Shown: positions 59,301-64,000 of the stretch, in pieces
How the letters are laid out: each line of letters starts with the position of its first letter
How positions within the stretch are numbered: position 1 is the stretch's first letter
DNA from: Chrysoperla carnea
Lineage: Eukaryota > Arthropoda > Insecta > Neuroptera > Chrysopidae
Length of the DNA stretch: 64,000 bases
Direction: 5' to 3'
Assembly (NCBI RefSeq): GCF_905475395.1
Contig: NC_058341.1
Span: forward strand, 33,123,501 to 33,187,500
Position numbers and translations under genes: made by a program
Notes under the pieces: generated by a model
Databases searched by the model: none
What the model saw: the letters and a program-made list of their open reading frames with translations, nothing else
Told to the model about the DNA's origin: nothing

Positions 59301-60700
59301 TCGGTCGTCTCTTGGGCTATATACTAATATAATACATGTTAATACAGTATGATAGCTATTCAACTCACTCATTCTCACGCTCAATGTGGAAACAAGTTTT
59401 ATACGAAAAGTTTTATACACTAACCTAAACCAAACAGTATAATATTGAAACAAGAATTGCATCTGACAATAACTGTAATAATAAAGTAAAAGTTTTCATT
59501 GCGTTGAAGATTGAAATATGAACTCCTTATCTTGTGAATAAAAGGGAAGTAAAAAGAACGTATGTATTTTATTATTTCAAAGACAATTTTACTTTAAGTT
59601 GGTACTGGGTTTATACAAGAATCAAAAGTGGTATTCAGAAAAATTTGTTAAATATTGCTTCAAGAATATCTTATTATTTAGTGGAAATGATACATAAGGT
59701 ACCGCAAGAAAAGCACATTCCAGGAAAAACGAGTGTAGCATTTTACTGTTGGAAATTATTTAATTAATTTTTATCCTGTGCTATTAATGGTGCTTTTGGT
59801 ACCTTTTTAAATGTATAAAACTAGCATTGTTTGAGTTTTGCAATTTATTATCGCAGCATCGTTAATTGATAAGCAAACTTTGACAACCCCAATGATCGAA
59901 TTTTGACGACAATCGGCTTTATCAAGTTCACCCACACCCCTGCATTTCACGTTGGGGAAATGAATTATTCTCGTAGTATGAATACATTTTACATTAACCA
60001 TTCCTTCCATGATGTTTCAATGTTTTTGTTTCCAAAAAAATTCAGTTTCACCAACATAAATGGCCTCAAAAGTGTAGTAGCTAAATACGATTATTTTATT
60101 TATGTCTATGAATATCGCTCTAAGAATATACCTACCGCTCTAAGGATATACCTACTTGTAGGATTTCATCTTAGGCTCTACTCCGCTTTCAAACATGATA
60201 TTTTAGTTTATACCAAATTATTTAATATGCATTATGTGTATATAATTCTGTGATATTAATTTTATTATATATGTATAGATTTTCCCAGAAGTTATTTGTT
60301 AAAAACTTTTTTGTTCAGTAGGTATATGAAGCGAACGTGTGTGATTTCATAAAGAAAAGTAATTACCTTTGTGAAGTAACAATTTTTCCATTTTATATGC
60401 TGTTATTTTTTTCAAAAAAAGATGAGTACACCTATAACATCTCCCGTTTCTCTGAAAAAATTATAAAAGTTCGATAAAAAATTCAATTTTCCCCTGACTT
60501 TTGTCACGGGAACGATACAAAGCAACTGTTTTAGTCACTAACGCCATTTTAAAATGTAGCATTCATTTTATTCATAAAGTATATCCTAAACTAGGAACAA
60601 TGTTACACCTTTCATGACAACGAGAGCGTTTAATAAGTACTATGATTTAAAACAATGGAAATAATTACTTTATGAGCAACTTTGTCACGACTAGATATGA
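50362..60700. other. Long gene-free stretch
   Basis: About 10 kb of AT-rich sequence with no exon chain, RNA gene or bounded transposon that I can support. There is one 12-bp-arm hairpin at 51863-51900 and a C run at 58781-58790. The small frames at 58419-58640, 59534-59767 and 59903-60253 show no recognised motif. Introns of a gene lying beyond the window, or distant regulatory DNA, cannot be excluded. Confidence 0.4.
51863..51900. repeat. 12-bp-arm hairpin
   Basis: 'tttgagcgtagt' at 51863-51874 pairs perfectly with 'actacgctcaaa' at 51889-51900 around a 14-nt loop. Confidence 0.6.
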
Positions 60701-60704
60701 AAAA

Positions 60705-60775
60705 AATTTACCCGAACAAGAATCGAACCTAACATTCTGGTTTACCAAGCCATCGCTCATACCAACGCAGCTAAC
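60705..60775 (-). mobile_element. tRNA-like SINE head, second family
   Basis: Minus strand: A box 'tagctgcgttggtatgagcg' (60754-60773) and B box 'aggttcgattcttg' (60717-60730), followed by 'ttcgggtaaa'. The spacing suits pol III. No cloverleaf acceptor pairing, so a tRNA-derived SINE rather than a tRNA gene. Confidence 0.55.
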
Positions 60776-62799
60776 TTCAACACAAATACATGATGAGATT
60801 GAAGTACGGTAACATTTTTCAAAGAAAATCTATAACATGTCTTCGTAAAAATTTATCGTTGACAACTATTTCTCAACAATTTTTTGATAGATTAGTTTAA
60901 ATAACCAATCCAAACAATACAGGACATCGAGCTATGGAAGAATTGTGCAATCTCTCGCTTTTCCAAAACCCAACTGACAGGAGCATTCAAAAACCCAGAA
61001 GTTGTGGTTGCTATTCCCTTTCAGGTGTACCTTTTATATATCAAGCATATCTTCATCTAACTGCTAATTTCTAACACTTTATTAAATCAATATTTATTTA
61101 CATTCATATCTCCTGTTAACTAAATATAAAAATTTGTTTGTTGTTTATTATTACAATGAAACTCATTACTGTGTATTTTGATTCTATATTATTTATTTTA
61201 AAAAACATGTAGGTATATGTATAAAGGAATGTTACCACATGACTTCCTCACACACTTAAATACATTACTCGAAAGAAATGGAATCAGGGATAATCTGAAA
61301 GGAAATACTTCTATTTTTACGTTCTACTCGCCGGAGGTTCGATACAATAAAACCAATACTAGGTGAGATCTTTGAACACTGCTCTACTTGTTAATTGCCA
61401 AAAGTATTAATTAATCCACACAACCAATATTATCTACGAAAACTGCTAGCACTGTATTAACCATCGACAATAACTGCCCGCAAGAAACTGTTCATATAGA
61501 CAGTTTATACGGAACTCTCCATATCGACTGGCTTATTATTTTACAGTAATGATAACTACACTTTACTTCGTACAGCAACCTAAGATATCAGATAAATTTT
61601 TATTCTTCTAGAAACCATCTTCGTAATATACCAGACTCGTTACATTATATTAAAAGCCAATACGTTATAAAGAACTACAAAATAACAACTTAATTCAAAC
61701 TTTCAAAAGTCTTTAGGACAAAATTGAATTTCCATTTTCCCAAAAACTATAACAGGTAGAGAGTTTTGTATTTGAAAATAGCTTCAAATAGTCAGTATTT
61801 AGTCTATTATAAAAGTTTCATAATAAACGCTCAATCAGTCAAAGGGACAATTTTCGGGGGAAATTTTTTTGTTAAGAAATTTTTTCAAAGATTGCAGATT
61901 CCAAAAAACTAAAAAATAAAGCTTTATAAAAATAATACAAGCACTAATATCCTACACTGTCTTTATAAGATATTTGAATAATTATCTTATTTCCTTATTT
62001 TCTAAGTGCAAGGAATATTCTTATTGTCTTAAAAAATCGATTTACTATAATATTCTTGATTCAAAAAAATTATTTTTCCTGTGTTCCAAAGTCAAAACAT
62101 CCTGTAAATATACGATTTTTGAGCAATCTTACCTAGATACGTCAGTCCGAAACAAATGCTTATAGGTACATCGATATTCAAAACAGATATTCTCCTTTAT
62201 TTCGATCCTCTAACTCGACATGGATTTTTTTTTGCGATTCAATACTTCCTTTGTTTACAGTAAAAAGAAGTAAAAATGTGAAAAAAATATAGAATAAAAT
62301 AAATATCTACGAGTAAAAATCAGAATGACAGGGAACAACAAAAAATAAAAACGGAAATTGAATGAATATTTTAAAGTATATGTATGGTGTATACACAGTC
62401 ATTCATTTTACTACTTCGGTCGTATATTTTCTATTACTTTCTTTTTCAATTTGTATGTCAACTAAATTGTATTTTTTATTGATGGTATTTATTTACGAAT
62501 GATGGATATTGAACTTATTTTGGTAATCATAGACGATTTTTCAGTATTCAATATCAAATGGATCAAAAAATTGTATGTAAATATCGTAGAAATCCGTAAG
62601 TAATGCAAGTAGTCCTAGTCCATGATTAATATTTGTGATATTGTACGTACAGTTTATTGTCATGGTAGAAGCGCTTTCATTTTAACAAATTTTAATTTAA
62701 TATTCACCGTTTAAATGGCTTTCTTCTAGTTTAAAATTCGTATCTGATTTTGTGAATTCTTTCGGATTTCCCATCAGTATAAATTAGAAAATTTCAAGT
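60776..62799. other. No supported gene
   Basis: AT-rich. The small plus frame at 61974-62165 has no motif. Confidence 0.4.
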
Positions 62800-63302
62800 T
62801 TAGCTGTTTTCTTTTGATTCAGATGTGTTTACGCCAAGTAAGTCTTCTATCAAGGTGTATACCCAGATATTTGACTTCATTATAACAACTGAACGCGTTT
62901 TTTTTCTCAAAGTGAACGTTACTTGAACGGATTTCATCTCGTTAACTAGAATACGCCACTTATTCAACCAATGTTGTATTTTATCGACACTTGTCTGCAG
63001 TTTTTGAGAAGCTGAATCCACATCAATGGATAGAATCGGAGTATTATCTGCAAATGTAGCTGTTTTGTTTGTGTCATCGACCGGTAGATCCGCGGTAAAA
63101 ATTAAATAAAGAGTTGGACCCAGAATACGGCCCTGAACTACACCAGATTGGATAGGAAACAGATCAAAAGTTCTTCTTGAATTTTGACTTGGAAGTATCT
63201 GTCTTCTTAGTATGATTTTAAAACACAGAATTAGATGTTTTAATTTGTACAACAGGCCTGGATGCCTTACTTTAAATCCATGATGGCATACTTTAGATTG
63301 AA
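62800..63302 (-). pseudogene. Decayed Jockey-clade LINE reverse transcriptase
   Basis: The minus frame contains HPGLLYKLK, then GVVQGRILGPTLYLIFTADL, TATFADNTPILS and KSVQVTFTLRK. These are the order and wording of the Jockey-type reverse transcriptase palm and thumb. The catalytic FADD is FADN. Near 62830-62880 the frame is lost: the conserved KYLGIHLDRRLTWRKHI text continues in another frame and then meets a stop. The fragment starts before 63302 and lacks endonuclease, ORF1 and tail. It is an old, inactive 5'- and 3'-truncated copy. Confidence 0.85.
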
Positions 63303-64000
63303 TGATATGTAATGGAATAGCTCTTTAAACATAGCTCTGTAAACACTATACAATGTTCATTTAATTTTATGTCATAGCATACCTCTCTCTACCTCTACAC
63401 AATTCAAAATACAATTTTTTGTTGTTTATAGATCCTTTATTTTAATAAAGCATAAATTAAAAGAAAATAGAAAGTTTACTCGAGGCATTTTTATTTTATT
63501 TTATTTATGCGTACAAATATTTATGTTAGATCCTACACATGTTTGTATTTTATTTTATGATATTTTTTTTTAAAGATTCAAAGTATAGGCTCTTGTAACG
63601 AGCAACTACATAAAGATAATAATAAAATGTATAAATTATATAATTTTTGACAAATATATCAAAGAAAGTTTATTAAAGGCAGTATCTTCAAAGACTATGT
63701 CGATATGTCGTCGTCTAAGAAATTATATCATTTTATATTTGATTCTCGTACTGAAATTAATTGGCTTACTTGTTTTAACGTAAGTAGAAAAATTTATGTT
63801 GAAATATTTTTAAGGATTGGGATTACTTAACCTGTAGTTAATAGAAGAAGTTATTATTAAACCTGTAAACTAAAAAGTAAATTTTAACTGATGCGTAAAA
63901 TTTTTCCCATAAATCTATAAATCAAATTATATTTACGACATTGGAAACCCAAATTCAAAATTTCACTTTGTTTTTCATACTTGGTGAAGTAATAAAACGA
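63303..64000. other. No feature seen
   Basis: AT-rich to the window edge. Confidence 0.4.

Noticed and set aside
59903..60253. 116-codon plus ORF and its antisense partner
   Set aside because: No motif, no promoter or splice context, overlapping ORFs on both strands.

Overview
This is a gene-poor, strongly AT-rich stretch of an arthropod nuclear genome, almost certainly an insect. The evidence is spliced genes with GT-AG introns, a secreted JHBP/group-7-allergen-like lipid-binding gene, a recently duplicated DUF1091/MD-2-like (CheB-like) secreted gene, and many insect-type repeats (RTE-like 3' ends, a Jockey-clade LINE, tRNA-derived SINEs, Helitron 3' ends, CAGGGT-ended MITEs). A short interstitial (CCTAA)n tract, the TTAGG telomere unit, also fits an insect. 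I cannot fix the order from sequence alone. All homology calls are from motif recognition, without database searches.

Layout. 1-6.7 kb is repeats: RTE-like pieces, Helitron-like 3' ends at 2078 and 3652, a 279-bp palindromic MITE and a larger foldback at 5.7-6.3 kb. 6757-8568 is a five-exon gene for a 240-residue secreted TULIP/JHBP-like protein. 8.6-30 kb has no gene I can support. It holds RTE tails, a 0.94-kb foldback whose arms carry tRNA-like pol III boxes (19.4-20.4 kb), tRNA-SINE pieces, a Helitron end (28586) and copies of a TIR repeat with TATACC ends.

30.1-38.1 kb and 47.5-50.3 kb are two direct copies of one segment of about 2.8 kb. Each carries a four-exon, 193-residue secreted MD-2-like/DUF1091-like gene. 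Introns and flanks are about 99% identical, yet the exons carry about 21 amino-acid changes against about 4 silent ones, 13 of them packed into residues 98-123: a diversifying-selection pattern. The second copy sits between 27-bp direct repeats, so it looks like the inserted copy.

The first copy was later hit by a 5,167-bp Ty3/gypsy-type LTR retrotransposon (31164-36330, minus strand) with identical 272-bp LTRs and a 4-bp AGTA duplication that touches the TATA box of the gene. The element is very compact. Gag starts 22 nt after the LTR, gag and pol are joined by a canonical T TTA AAC -1 frameshift site, and the pol stop lies inside the 3' LTR. There is no tRNA-type primer site; instead the 13 nt after the 5' LTR are complementary to a stretch inside the LTR, as in self-priming Tf1/sushi-type elements. 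Pol is broken twice (a 9-nt A run and a 151-bp tandem duplication).

Between the copies lie a 1.3-kb near-perfect palindrome (43890-45193), a small MITE and an orphan exon-like ORF. From 50.4 kb to the end there is little beyond a SINE head, a hairpin and a decayed Jockey-clade reverse-transcriptase fragment at 62.8-63.3 kb.
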